Shown here: positions 1 through 7,569 of the stretch, in pieces
Layout of the letters: every line of letters begins with the position of its first letter
Numbering within the stretch: the first letter of the stretch is position 1
Origin: CAZYTO01 sp964650405
GTDB lineage: Bacteria; Acidobacteriota; Thermoanaerobaculia; Gp7-AA8
Direction: 5' to 3'
Assembly (NCBI GenBank): GCA_964650405.1
Contig: CAZYTO010000031.1
Location: 1-28,520 of the forward strand
DNA length: 28,520 nt
Translations under genes and position numbers: made by a program
The notes under the pieces: generated by a model
What the model was told of the DNA's origin: nothing
Seen by the model: only the letters and a program-made list of their open reading frames with translations
Database searches by the model: none

Positions 1-278
1 GCCCCGGGTGCCGCGGGTGCGGGCGGAGCAGCAGGCGTCGCAGGCACTGCCGGCGCCGGCGCCGCCTTGACGAGCATGGCCCGGATGACGACGTCGGGAA
101 CGTGCGCCTTCTTCAGGGCCACCAGACCGTCCGTCGACGTGTCGAATGCCCCTTCGGTGCGCTCGATCTTGAGGGCGATGACGTCGGGACCGAGGCCGGC
201 GCTGACCAGCTTGATGACAGCGGCGTTGTCGAGGACCTCGGCGGTGAGGAGTCGAAGGGCAAGCAGAAGGGTCAGCAT
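1..278 (-). CDS. hypothetical protein, N-terminal part (runs off window)
   Basis: The reverse strand is open from an ATG at 278 to the window edge, giving 92 residues of a longer protein. A purine-rich GAGGA lies a few bases before the ATG, and the gene starts 31 bases after the stop of the upstream substrate-binding gene, so it is probably the last visible gene of that operon. The N-terminus (MLTLLLALRLLTAEVL) could be a short signal sequence or the first helix of a domain. Residues about 15-55 read like a small helical module I have seen repeated in Acidobacteria-type hypothetical proteins (KLV.AGL..DVIALKI, then FDTSTDGLVALKKA, then DVVIRAML). After it comes an Ala/Pro-rich linker, seen to the window edge. 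The family is recognised only by resemblance, and no function can be assigned. Confidence 0.6.
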   Translation of the reverse strand, partial: MLTLLLALRLLTAEVLDNAAVIKLVSAGLGPDVIALKIERTEGAFDTSTDGLVALKKAHVPDVVIRAMLVKAAPAPAVPATPAAPPAPAAPG

Positions 279-309
279 GTCGTCCTCGTGGTTCTCAGCG
301 TGGCTCTCC

Positions 310-1530
310 TCAGCGCGCCCGCTGCCAGGAAGCGAGCAGGTTGCGTACGACGTCGCCCGGCGGGTTCTCGCACACGGTTCCGATGTCGTTTTTCAGACCG
401 TAGCGCTGGTACTGCGTGAATGGGCTCTCCGGGAACATCACCGGTACGTTCGGATTACCGGGGCGGAAGCCGTGCACGAGCGCCTGGCGCTGCACGCGGT
501 CGGTCATGAGAAAGTCGAGGAACGCTTCCGCCGCCTTGCGCTGGTCGGGTGTCGACCACGGCGCGTCGATGATGTAGTAGGGGTTGTCGTTCCACATGTT
601 GAGCTTCGGATAGACGATGTGCAGCTCGCCCCAGCGGCCGGCCGCGCTCTTGAGGTAGTCGATGGCCACGCTCTCGTATCCGAAGATGGCGTCGTAGGCG
701 CTCGGACCCTTGAGCACCATCTCGCGCATCATCGTGCCGGTGCTGTCGGAGAGCGTCACGCCCTTCTCGATGGTTGCCAGTTGCTGCTGGAAGCCGGCGT
801 CGACGACGTCGCCCGCCGTCAGCCCCTTCGTCTTCCTGGCGTGCTCGTACGACATGAGCACCAGCGTCACCAGACCGCTGTTGGAAGCATTCGGATTGGT
901 GTGACCGAACTTGAAGAGTCCCCACTCCGGCTTGCCGGCGACGGCCTGCCAGCCGGTCGGCTCGAGCAGGGCCTTGGCGATGGCGTCGAATGACAGCTCG
1001 CCGTATTTCTTCTGGAAGGCCTGGTAGCGCTCGTCCCAGATGATGAAGACCATCGGCGAAAGGGCCAGCGAGTCTTCCTTGGCGATGGGCGACTTCGAGT
1101 ACTTCAGCGTCCAGTCCTGGACGAAGCTGTCCTTGTAGAGCGAGCTGGCCGGCGACCAGACCTGGATGCGCTGATCCCCGCCCAGCAGGGCCTGCGCCCC
1201 TTCCAGGGAGCCCATCGGTAGCAGGTTGATGCGCACCTTCTTCCCGGTATCGGTGGCGGCAAACTCCTTCGCCGCCCACTCCAGCCAGAGCTTCTTTTCC
1301 GTGCCGTAGGCGATGCCGATCTCGGCCTCGGGGGCGGCCGCGCCGAAGGTCGAGCCTCCGGCGGCAGCCACGCCGGGCTGCGACGGCGTGGAAGGATTCG
1401 AGGAGCCGGGGGAATTGCGGCTGCTGAAGAGGCGCCAGGCGCCATAGCCGCAGGCAATGACAAAGAGGAGGACGACGACCTTGCCGAGGATCGTCGGCTT
1501 CGGACCGTCGGATGGTGTGTAGTTGGTCAT
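310..1530 (-). CDS. membrane-anchored extracellular substrate-binding protein (SBP_bac_11-like)
   Basis: This 406-residue protein has one hydrophobic segment at about residues 16-33, a Ser/Pro/Gly linker, and then a periplasmic-binding-protein type domain, so it is probably anchored in the inner membrane facing the periplasm. It is a paralogue of the first half of the upstream SBP-VWA protein. Both carry PEWG.F.FGHT.P..SNSGL in the middle, then a D.PW.TP..R.AA motif and a GFRPG motif near the C-terminus. The family resembles ABC-transporter solute-binding proteins, but no permease or ATPase for it lies nearby, and the ligand is unknown. The gene follows SBP-VWA after a 161-bp heptamer-repeat spacer and precedes the partial unknown gene. 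A PHO-box-like site ahead of the operon suggests phosphate control (inference). Confidence 0.75.
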   Translation of the reverse strand: MTNYTPSDGPKPTILGKVVVLLFVIACGYGAWRLFSSRNSPGSSNPSTPSQPGVAAAGGSTFGAAAPEAEIGIAYGTEKKLWLEWAAKEFAATDTGKKVRINLLPMGSLEGAQALLGGDQRIQVWSPASSLYKDSFVQDWTLKYSKSPIAKEDSLALSPMVFIIWDERYQAFQKKYGELSFDAIAKALLEPTGWQAVAGKPEWGLFKFGHTNPNASNSGLVTLVLMSYEHARKTKGLTAGDVVDAGFQQQLATIEKGVTLSDSTGTMMREMVLKGPSAYDAIFGYESVAIDYLKSAAGRWGELHIVYPKLNMWNDNPYYIIDAPWSTPDQRKAAEAFLDFLMTDRVQRQALVHGFRPGNPNVPVMFPESPFTQYQRYGLKNDIGTVCENPPGDVVRNLLASWQRAR

Positions 1531-1531
1531 T

Positions 1532-1687
1532 TCGCTGTTCGCTGATCGCTGATCGCTGATCGCTGATCGTTGTTCGCTGTCTTGTTGGTGGTTTGTCGCT
1601 TGCGCTTATTCGCTTATTCGCTTATTCGCTGTTCGCTTATTCGCTTTGGTCTCCCGTTCGCTGCGAACAGCGATCAGCGAACAGCGA
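1532..1687. repeat. intergenic heptamer-repeat element with 17-bp inverted ends
   Basis: The spacer between the two substrate-binding genes is built from short tandem words: CGCTGAT four times at period 7, followed by GCTTATTC words at mostly 8-bp period. The outer ends are a perfect 17-bp inverted repeat (1532-1548 and 1671-1687), so the transcript could fold into a long hairpin. The same layout, with different words, occurs at four other intergenic sites in this window. It may reduce expression of the downstream gene or stabilise the upstream mRNA; this is inference. Confidence 0.75.
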
Positions 1688-1691
1688 GAAT

Positions 1692-3371
1692 TCAGAAGAA
1701 CGTGGCAATCTCCCTCAGGACCTGCCGGATGTTCTGTTGATTGCCCTCGTAGAACTTGGCCTGGGTGGCGTCGGCAATCTGACCCAGGACGTCTTTCTTC
1801 GCGTCGCTGCCGTAGGCGATGGTGAAGACACGGATGGTGTGACGCTCGTTGTCGAAGTGGATCTTCTGCAGCAACTGCTCGAGGGACGTGCGGCTGTCGG
1901 TGTCGGCGCCGTCGGTCAGGACGACGATGGCGGAGATCTTCTCGGCGTCCTGATCCTGCGATTGCAGGTGGGCGTCATACGCTTCGCCGATGGCGTCGTA
2001 GAGCGCCGTCCCGCCGGACGCGTAGATGCCGGAGATCGAGGCCTTGGCCGCCTCGCGGTCGCTGCGCATGACGGCGCGGCGGAGGGGCCAGGCGGTGCGG
2101 TTGCTGAACGAGAGAAGCGAGAACTGGTCGTCGTCGCCGAGATCGCCGGCAAGCTGCAGGGCCGCCGCGCGGGCGTTGTCGATCTTATGCTCGTCGTTCA
2201 TGCTGCCCGAACGGTCGAAGACCAGGGTGATGTTGGCGTGCTTCTTCTGCGCGTGCCACAGCGTGAGGATGGCGTGCATCACGTCCGGCTGCGGCACTTC
2301 CGGGGTCGTCTGGGGCTCTTTCGGATCGACGCCGGGTGGCGGTTGGATGGGGCTGGCCACCGGCACGTCCACCGCACCCGGCCGGAAGCCGTAAGGGATG
2401 GCCTTGGCCTGCTGCGGCTTGGCCAGGAGGTAGTCGATGTAGATCTTCGCCGCCTCACGCTTCTCCGGCGTGACCCAGGGCCGGTCGACGATGGCGACGG
2501 GATGGTCCGACCAGAACGTTCCCTCTTTCGGGTAGATGGCCACGACCGGGAAGGGGAGCGAGTAGGCAGTCCCGTACGATTCGATGACCATGTTCTCGTA
2601 CATCACCGCCGCGCTCAGGTACTGCGGGCCGTTGGAGAACATCTTCTTGCCGAAGAAGCCGGTCGAGCTGCCGTAGTGGACGACCGACTGCTCGATGCCG
2701 GAGACGAACTGCGCTGTCTTCTCCTGCTCCACGTCGGCCAGGCCGAGGCCGTTCTTCTTCCCCGTGGCCGCATACACCTCGGCCAGGATCGAGATGAGGC
2801 CGCTGTTGCTCGATTCGGGGCTGGTGTGGCCGAAGCGGAACGGTCCCCACTCCGGATGCCCGTGCGCCGCCCATCCCCGCTGGTCGCGCGCCAGGGCCAG
2901 GATGTCGCTCCACCCCACCGGCTTCTGTCCGTAGCCGATGGCCTCGGCCATCGGTTTCCACATGGCGATGACGACCGGCGAGAGAACGAGGTTCTCGGTC
3001 GAACCGACCAGGTCCTTGCCCGTCTTGGCCCGCGACTCCGCGTTGCCCAGCTTGATGAAGGCCGCCGACGCCGGGCTGGTGATGTCGGCCTGCCGCGACT
3101 CCTGCAGCAGCTCGTCGATGCAGTCGCCGGAGCCCATGGGGATGGCATCGACTTCCACCGAACGGCCGTCGGCGAGGTGATGATCCTCGGCGTTGAAGGC
3201 CGCGGTGACGTCCTTGATCCACCCCTCTTTTTCCGAGCCGTAGGTGAAGGTTACTTTCACCGTGCCCTTCGGATTGGAAGGTTTGCTGGCAACCTGATCG
3301 ACGTGCTCGCGCGGGCAGGCGAAGGCGAGTAGGGCGAGGGTGAAGGCGAGGGCGAGGCGGGAGCGTCTCAT
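1692..3371 (-). CDS. lipoprotein with substrate-binding domain fused to a VWA domain
   Basis: This 559-residue protein starts with a lipoprotein-like signal (hydrophobic core, then LAFAC with Cys19, although position -3 is Ala rather than Leu). A periplasmic-binding-protein domain (about 35-345) follows, with the same PEWG.F.FGHT motif as its downstream paralogue. A von Willebrand A domain (about 380-555) completes it. The metal-ion (MIDAS) site is intact: DRSGS at 386-390, Thr455 in GGTALYD and Asp487 in TDGAD. VWA domains with intact MIDAS usually bind a protein partner through a divalent metal. The fusion suggests that ligand sensing is coupled to protein assembly at the membrane (inference). 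The ATG overlaps the stop of the upstream lysine-rich gene (ATGA), indicating translational coupling. Confidence 0.85.
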   Translation of the reverse strand: MRRSRLALAFTLALLAFACPREHVDQVASKPSNPKGTVKVTFTYGSEKEGWIKDVTAAFNAEDHHLADGRSVEVDAIPMGSGDCIDELLQESRQADITSPASAAFIKLGNAESRAKTGKDLVGSTENLVLSPVVIAMWKPMAEAIGYGQKPVGWSDILALARDQRGWAAHGHPEWGPFRFGHTSPESSNSGLISILAEVYAATGKKNGLGLADVEQEKTAQFVSGIEQSVVHYGSSTGFFGKKMFSNGPQYLSAAVMYENMVIESYGTAYSLPFPVVAIYPKEGTFWSDHPVAIVDRPWVTPEKREAAKIYIDYLLAKPQQAKAIPYGFRPGAVDVPVASPIQPPPGVDPKEPQTTPEVPQPDVMHAILTLWHAQKKHANITLVFDRSGSMNDEHKIDNARAAALQLAGDLGDDDQFSLLSFSNRTAWPLRRAVMRSDREAAKASISGIYASGGTALYDAIGEAYDAHLQSQDQDAEKISAIVVLTDGADTDSRTSLEQLLQKIHFDNERHTIRVFTIAYGSDAKKDVLGQIADATQAKFYEGNQQNIRQVLREIATFF

Positions 3372-3928
3372 GCGGGCTCAGTCGTCTTCTTCGCCGCGGT
3401 GCGGCGGGCCGGCCGCTTCGCAGCAGTGCGCTTGCTCGTCCGCTTCGCCTTCTTCGGCGTCTTCGGCTTCGCGGCGGCTTTGGCGGCAGGCTTCTCCGGC
3501 TTCGCCGTGGCCCGCGATGCCGCCTTCTCCTGCTTCCTGGCCTGCTTGGCGAGCTTGCGGACCTTCTTCCTTTCGCGCTTGATGACGCGCTTGGTGGCCT
3601 TCACGGCGCGCTTGCCGAGCTTCAGCCCGACCGGAAGGGCCGCCGACGCCGCCACGACTTCGATGACCGAGGTCGCGACACGGTCGACGAACTCCTCCTT
3701 CTCGTCATTCGCCATCGACCGCCAGTGACCGACGAGCGTGGCCACGGCATTCGGCGCTGTACCTTCGGCGGCCGGCTCGGCACTCTCTGGTACCGGTTCC
3801 GCCCCTTCGGCAGGCGCCGCGGGCGGAGGGGAGGGGGGCACGTTTTCCGCGAGGTGGTCGAGGGCGCGAACGCCCATTTCGTGGATGTAGGCGACGACGC
3901 GTCTGGGAAGCAGCTTGTCCGTTGTCAA
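3368..3928 (-). CDS. hypothetical protein with lysine/alanine-rich, histone H1-like tail
   Basis: This 186-residue protein begins with TTG at 3928, supported by AAAGGAG nine bases upstream; there is no better in-frame ATG. Residues 1-30 form a predicted helix (RRVVAYIHEMGVRALDHLAE), followed by a Pro/Glu-rich linker. A central part (about 63-105) contains the weakly hydrophobic stretch SVIEVVAASAALPVGLKLG. The last 80 or so residues are very rich in Lys, Arg and Ala (repeats such as KKAKRTSKRTAAK), like the C-terminal tail of histone H1 or bacterial H1-like proteins. Such a tail could bind DNA, RNA or polyphosphate-like polyanions. It is the first gene of the operon and overlaps the SBP-VWA start by ATGA, so its role should be tied to those secreted proteins. 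No family is recognised with confidence. Confidence 0.7.
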   Translation of the reverse strand: MTTDKLLPRRVVAYIHEMGVRALDHLAENVPPSPPPAAPAEGAEPVPESAEPAAEGTAPNAVATLVGHWRSMANDEKEEFVDRVATSVIEVVAASAALPVGLKLGKRAVKATKRVIKRERKKVRKLAKQARKQEKAASRATAKPEKPAAKAAAKPKTPKKAKRTSKRTAAKRPARRTAAKKTTEPA

Positions 3929-3952
3929 CCTGGCGCTCTCCTTTGTGCGGGG

Positions 3953-4018
3953 ATGCTATGGGTGACCTCCGCAGGAGAATGCTAGGACGATGTGAATTCC
4001 GTGTGCAATCGGTGTCAA
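3953..4018 (-). promoter_or_regulatory. PHO-box-like promoter of the SBP/VWA operon
   Basis: On the reverse strand, 3991-4018 reads TTGACA-N5-TGCACA-N5-TTCACA, three hexamers at an exact 11-bp period. This is the spacing of PhoB/PhoP-type boxes. The sequence TAGCAT occurs twice downstream (3979-3984 and 3953-3958). The second copy lies in CCATAGCATC, which is also found at the equivalent place before the phosphate porin gene. The first hexamer also equals a consensus -35, so a plain sigma-70 reading is possible. Confidence 0.5.
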
Positions 4019-4131
4019 TTTTGGCCGCTCCGGATCCGGGCCGAAGAGAGAATCGCGACGCCAGCCTCGGCCGCATGAAGATACCAACTCTGGTACTCGC
4101 CATTTCTGTGACGTCGCCTGAACGGTTTTGT

Positions 4132-4148
4132 TAGAATGGGAAGGGAGG
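4132..4148 (+). promoter_or_regulatory. possible -10 element and ribosome binding site for the gene at 4159
   Basis: TAGAAT at 4132-4137 resembles a -10 element, but no convincing -35 is seen at the right distance. An AAGGGAGGA run ending near 4149 is a strong Shine-Dalgarno site, about 10 bases before the ATG at 4159, and supports that start. Confidence 0.4.
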
Positions 4149-4158
4149 ACTTGCGCGG

Positions 4159-4470
4159 ATGAAACTTCAGGTGGGTGGCCTCATCTGGCTTTCTTGCGAA
4201 GTCAAACCCGGTCCCTTTTCGAACGAGCGACTGGTCCGCATTCACTCCGACTTTGGTGAGTGGATGGGCTTTGTCGAAGTTGAGTCGCTTCAGGAGCCCA
4301 TTACGGCAGGAAGTACATTTATCCGTGGTACGATTACCGGCGTTCGGGGGGAGCGTTTCGAAGTCCGATTGCCAGGCCATCCCCTGACACCGAGCGTGTT
4401 CGAAGGTTCTGTTGCGAGGGTAACGCCGTTTGGTGCTGTCGAAGCAGGACATTCTTCGCTACATCAGTGA
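4159..4470 (+). CDS. small hypothetical protein overlapping dcd
   Basis: This 103-residue protein has a strong ribosome binding site (GGGAGGA) before its ATG. It has no signal peptide or membrane segment. The sequence alternates hydrophobic and polar residues (GGLIWLSCEV, EWMGFVEVESL, RGTITGVRGERFEVRLPG), which suggests a small beta-barrel fold. I do not recognise the family. Its last 41 bases overlap the dcd reading frame in another frame, so the two are probably translated together and the protein may act with nucleotide metabolism (inference from position only). It is divergent from the SBP/VWA operon, with a 230-bp shared upstream region. Codon use is less GC-extreme than in the neighbours. 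Confidence 0.65.
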   Translation: MKLQVGGLIWLSCEVKPGPFSNERLVRIHSDFGEWMGFVEVESLQEPITAGSTFIRGTITGVRGERFEVRLPGHPLTPSVFEGSVARVTPFGAVEAGHSSLHQ

Positions 4471-4999
4471 CGGGCTGCTCGTCATTGATCCTCACGTCCC
4501 GCCTGAACGAATCAACCAAGTCTCGATTGATCTCAAGCTCGGACGGCGATTCTCGTGCTTCAAAGAGCCTCCCCCCTATCTTCCTGCCATCCACGTCGAT
4601 CCTTCACTCTGGAGCTCGAGTGATCTCTGGGATCACTTCGAGGTGGATACGTATCGCCTCAGGCCCGGACAATTTGCACTGGCGCAGACACTGGAGCACG
4701 TCCGCATTCCCGCCGACCTGGTAGGGCTGGTTGAGGGGCGGAGCAGTTGGGCGCGGGTCGGTGTGACCATTCACGTGACCGCGCCGAAGATCGATCCAGG
4801 GTTCGAAGGGCGGATCACACTCGAAATGGCGAACTTCGGACGCGTACCCGTCGACCTCCGTGCCGGCATCGACGAGCCAGCGCAACTGCTGCTCCTGAGA
4901 GTCACCAGCCCTCTCGACGAGCTCGATCTCTACGGCAAGAACCCGAAGGACGTCTTCCAGCATCAAATGGGAACAATCCCAGGCTCTCTCAAGAAGTAA
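4430..4999 (+). CDS. dcd: dCTP deaminase
   Basis: Dcd converts dCTP to dUTP, the first step toward dTTP in the cytosol. At 189 residues it has the usual length. The family signature is clear: EGRSSWARVGVTIHVTAP at about 102-119, then IDPGFEGRITLEMANFG, whose Glu132 matches the catalytic glutamate of the family. The N-terminus MVLSKQDI and QVSIDLKLG also match the family. The start is either TTG at 4430 or GTG at 4433; GAGGG at 4415-4419 could serve either. Whether it is a simple deaminase or a bifunctional deaminase/dUTPase cannot be decided by eye. The gene overlaps the preceding small gene by 41 bp and ends 6 bp from the convergent DUF899 gene, with no obvious terminator between them. Confidence 0.93.
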   Translation: MVLSKQDILRYISDGLLVIDPHVPPERINQVSIDLKLGRRFSCFKEPPPYLPAIHVDPSLWSSSDLWDHFEVDTYRLRPGQFALAQTLEHVRIPADLVGLVEGRSSWARVGVTIHVTAPKIDPGFEGRITLEMANFGRVPVDLRAGIDEPAQLLLLRVTSPLDELDLYGKNPKDVFQHQMGTIPGSLKK

Positions 5000-5005
5000 G
5001 GGCCC

Positions 5006-5791
5006 TCACTCGCCGTGACAGCACCCTGCCGACGCGGCGTGCTCGTACTTGTCGTGGTGGCGGAGCCAGTCGCCGGGGGTCTGGGGCCAGCCGTCCGGCG
5101 AGTCTTCCCAATTCTCCTGGCGGCCGTACGGCGTCATGTCGAGGAGCTGGTGGACGCCGAGGAACGGGTCGAGGCCGCGGGCGAAGGTGGAGTAGGTGTG
5201 AAAGATCTCGCCGCCGTCGCGGAGGAAGACGCTGAGGCCGGGGAGCTCTCCCTTGGTGAACGGGATCTTGCCGCGCTCCACCAGTCCCGTCACGCTCTCG
5301 AAGTTCCACTCCACGCTTCCCTTGTCCTCGTCCAGGGTCACGTGGAAGTCGTAGTTGAAGTCGCTGCCGAACGACGAATACCACGGCAGCGTCCAACCCA
5401 TGCGGGCCTTGAAGGGCTGGATCTTCGCCTGCGGTGCCCGGGAGACGAGGGCGAACGACGTGTCCCGCGCATAGAGGTGGGCGAGGTGCGGCATGCTGTC
5501 GGCGAAGTGCGAGCAGCCGGGGCAGCCCTCATCCCAGGCCGGGTCGAGCATGAAGTGATAGATGACGAGCTGGCGCCGCCCTTCGAAGAGGTCGGCCAGC
5601 GTCGCGCTGCCGGACGGCGTCTCGAAGACGTACTCCTTCTCGATCTTCACCATCGGCAGCCGGCGGCGTTGCGCGTTCAGCGCGTCACGCTGACGGGTGA
5701 ATTCCTTCTCGCGCAGCAGGAAGTCCTTGCGGGCGGCGAGCCATTCGGCGCGGGATACGACGTCGGGTCTGTTCCTTTCTTCGGTGTTCAT
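5006..5791 (-). CDS. DUF899 family thioredoxin-like protein
   Basis: This 261-residue protein has the DUF899 layout: an N-terminal helical part (RAEWLAARKDFLLREKEFTRQRD), KIEKEYVFETPSG, then a thioredoxin-like core with GCPGCSHFADSMPHL (Cys90 and Cys93). DUF899 proteins adopt a thioredoxin fold and may act in redox or peroxide handling; the substrate is not known. The C-terminus is Cys/His-rich (GCCHGE). The ATG at 5791 overlaps the stop of the DGPF gene (ATGA), so the two are translationally coupled. The frame stays open upstream (one more ATG five codons earlier, and beyond it into the DGPF gene), but those extensions are shadow. Membership in the ECF sigma/DGPF cluster suggests control by that sigma factor. 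Confidence 0.88.
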   Translation of the reverse strand: MNTEERNRPDVVSRAEWLAARKDFLLREKEFTRQRDALNAQRRRLPMVKIEKEYVFETPSGSATLADLFEGRRQLVIYHFMLDPAWDEGCPGCSHFADSMPHLAHLYARDTSFALVSRAPQAKIQPFKARMGWTLPWYSSFGSDFNYDFHVTLDEDKGSVEWNFESVTGLVERGKIPFTKGELPGLSVFLRDGGEIFHTYSTFARGLDPFLGVHQLLDMTPYGRQENWEDSPDGWPQTPGDWLRHHDKYEHAASAGCCHGE

Positions 5792-6228
5792 TTCTTCACC
5801 TTCCATGCTGCCGGATTCATCCCTGCGGAGCGGCGGATGGCGGCGGCGGCTCTCCGATCGAGCGGATCGGACAGCTCGGCTTCCAGGTCCATGGCCGGAC
5901 GTACTTCGACGCTGCCGAGGCGTGCCGACGGCATCTTGGAGACGAGCTGGATCGCTTCGTTCAGGTCGCGGGCCTCGATGACGGTGAAGCCGCCGAACTG
6001 CTCCTTCGTCTCCGCGAACGGCCCGTCGGTGACGGACAGCTTGCCGCCGCGCTCGCGCACCGTGGCCGCCGTCCGCGACGACTGCAATCCCATCGAGTAG
6101 ACGTGGTGCCCGCCCTTTTCGAGCTCTTCGATCCAGCCGCCCACTTCCGCGACGATCCCGGCCAGCTCGTCTTCGGAGAGCGCCTTCATCGTTTCCGGGT
6201 CCTGGTAGACCATGCACAGGTATTTCAT
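5788..6228 (-). CDS. YCII-related DGPF-domain protein
   Basis: This 146-residue protein of the YCII/DGPF family begins MKYLCMVYQD and carries the name-giving motif TDGPFAETKE (DGPF at residues 68-71). The typical FTVIEARDLNEAIQLV and LGSVEVRPAMDLE segments follow. These small cytosolic proteins have an alpha/beta ferredoxin-like fold and are characteristically encoded next to ECF42-type sigma factors, as here; they are thought to take part in the same stress response, but the activity is not established. The start at 6228 is supported by AAAGGCG just upstream. The longer frame to 6309 is rejected because it translates a heptamer repeat. The C-terminal 30 residues (DPLDRRAAAAIRRS...) extend beyond the conserved core. 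The stop overlaps the DUF899 start. Confidence 0.9.
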   Translation of the reverse strand: MKYLCMVYQDPETMKALSEDELAGIVAEVGGWIEELEKGGHHVYSMGLQSSRTAATVRERGGKLSVTDGPFAETKEQFGGFTVIEARDLNEAIQLVSKMPSARLGSVEVRPAMDLEAELSDPLDRRAAAAIRRSAGMNPAAWKVKK

Positions 6229-6238
6229 GTTCGCCTTT

Positions 6239-6278
6239 CGCTGTTCGTTGTTCGTTGTTCGTTGTCCGTTGTCAGTTG
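6239..6278. repeat. heptamer tandem repeat between sigma and DGPF genes
   Basis: The GTTCGTT word is repeated about five times at an exact 7-bp period, the last copies degenerate, directly upstream of the DGPF ribosome binding site. Unlike the other four arrays in the window, I see no clear inverted partner here. It may be a truncated element. Confidence 0.7.
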
Positions 6279-6321
6279 CTTCATCCCCTAGTCGTCGGCC
6301 GGCGGCCAAATCGACATCGGC

Positions 6322-7569
6322 TTACAGGTTTTTCAGCCGCTCCTCGAGAAACCTGCGTTCCGGCTCCTGCTGCGTGAGCGCCAGGGCCCGTTCGTACGAT
6401 ACCCGGGCTTCGTCGAGACGGCCGAGGCGGCGGCAGAGGTCGGCGCGGGTGGAGTGGGCGAAGGGGTAATCGGTCAGCTCGCCGCGGGCCAGGATGGCGT
6501 CGATGAGCGTCAGTCCGGCCTGCGGGCCGTCCCGCATGGCCACGGCGGCGGCGCGATTCAGCTCGATCACGGGTGACGGGATAACGCGGAGGAGTACGTC
6601 GTAGAGGCCGGCGATCTGCGGCCAGTCGGTCTCCTCCGGCGTCCGCGCCTCCGCGTGCACCGCGGCGATGGCCGCCTGCAGCGTGTACGGGCCGAAGCGC
6701 CGCGACTCCAGCGCCCGCCGGACGAGGGCCAGTCCCTCCGCGATCTGCTCCCGGTTCCAGAGCGAACGGTCCTGCTGGTCCAGCAGCACGAGCTGGCCCT
6801 CCGCGGACGTCCGGGCCGGGCGCCGCGACTCGTGCAGGAGCATCAGCGCCAGCAGGCCCATGGCCTCCGGCTCCGGAAGGAGCTCGACGAGGAGGCGCCC
6901 GAGGCGGATGGCCTCGGCGGAGAGATCGTGGCGGGTCAACGTGGCGCCGGAGGATGCGGCGTAGCCTTCGTTGAAGACGAGGTAGACCACGCGCAGAACC
7001 GCATCGAGACGGTCGGGCAGGTCCGTCCGTGACGGCACCTGGTACGGGATCTTCGCGTCGCGGATCTTTCCCTTGGCCCGCACGATCCGCTGCGCCAGCG
7101 TGGGCGCCGGCGCGAGGAAAGCCCGGGCGATCTCCTCCGTGGTCAGGCCGCACACTTCGCGGAGCGTCAGCGCGACCTGGGCGTCGGGCGGGAGGGCGGG
7201 GTGGCAGCAGGTGAAGATGAGCCGCAGGCGGTCGTCCTCGAGGCTCTCACCCTCCTCCGGCGCGGCCTGCTCTGTCGTGGCGTCGAGCTGCGAGGCCAGT
7301 GTGCCCAGCGAGGCGTCGAATCGCGCGCGCCGGCGGAGCACGTCGATGGCCTTGAAGCGCCCGGTCGAGACGAGCCAGGCCCGCGGGTTGCCGGGAACAC
7401 CATCCCGCGACCACTGCTCCAGCGCCGCGGCGAAGGCGTCGTGCATGGCCTCTTCCGCCAGGTCGAAGTCGCCGAGGAGGCGGATGAGCGTGGCGAAGAC
7501 ACGGCGGGAGTCCGCGCGGTAGACGTCGTCGACCGCTGCCCGGACTTCTTCGCTCGGGAGGCCGCTCAT
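6322..7569 (-). CDS. ECF RNA polymerase sigma factor, ECF42-type with C-terminal extension
   Basis: This 415-residue sigma factor has sigma region 2 at about 17-82 (VFATLIRLLGDFDLAEEAMHDAF, ending KAIDVLRRRAR) and region 4 at about 110-172 (ALTLREVCGLTTEEIARAFL, then QRIVRAKGKIR). A long C-terminal domain of about 240 residues is rich in helical repeats (ELNRAAAVAMRDGPQAGL). This architecture, together with a DGPF/YCII gene in the same cluster, matches the ECF42 group. ECF42 sigma factors have no classical anti-sigma factor; the C-terminal extension is thought to control activity. The ATG at 7569 overlaps the stop of a 25-codon DGPF remnant (ATGA), so translation starts are coupled. Targets probably include the downstream DGPF and DUF899 genes. 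Confidence 0.92.
   Translation of the reverse strand: MSGLPSEEVRAAVDDVYRADSRRVFATLIRLLGDFDLAEEAMHDAFAAALEQWSRDGVPGNPRAWLVSTGRFKAIDVLRRRARFDASLGTLASQLDATTEQAAPEEGESLEDDRLRLIFTCCHPALPPDAQVALTLREVCGLTTEEIARAFLAPAPTLAQRIVRAKGKIRDAKIPYQVPSRTDLPDRLDAVLRVVYLVFNEGYAASSGATLTRHDLSAEAIRLGRLLVELLPEPEAMGLLALMLLHESRRPARTSAEGQLVLLDQQDRSLWNREQIAEGLALVRRALESRRFGPYTLQAAIAAVHAEARTPEETDWPQIAGLYDVLLRVIPSPVIELNRAAAVAMRDGPQAGLTLIDAILARGELTDYPFAHSTRADLCRRLGRLDEARVSYERALALTQQEPERRFLEERLKNL

Noticed and set aside
1593..3332. 579-codon plus-strand open frame
   Set aside because: It is the antisense shadow of the SBP-VWA gene, starts in a heptamer repeat and has no protein-family motifs.
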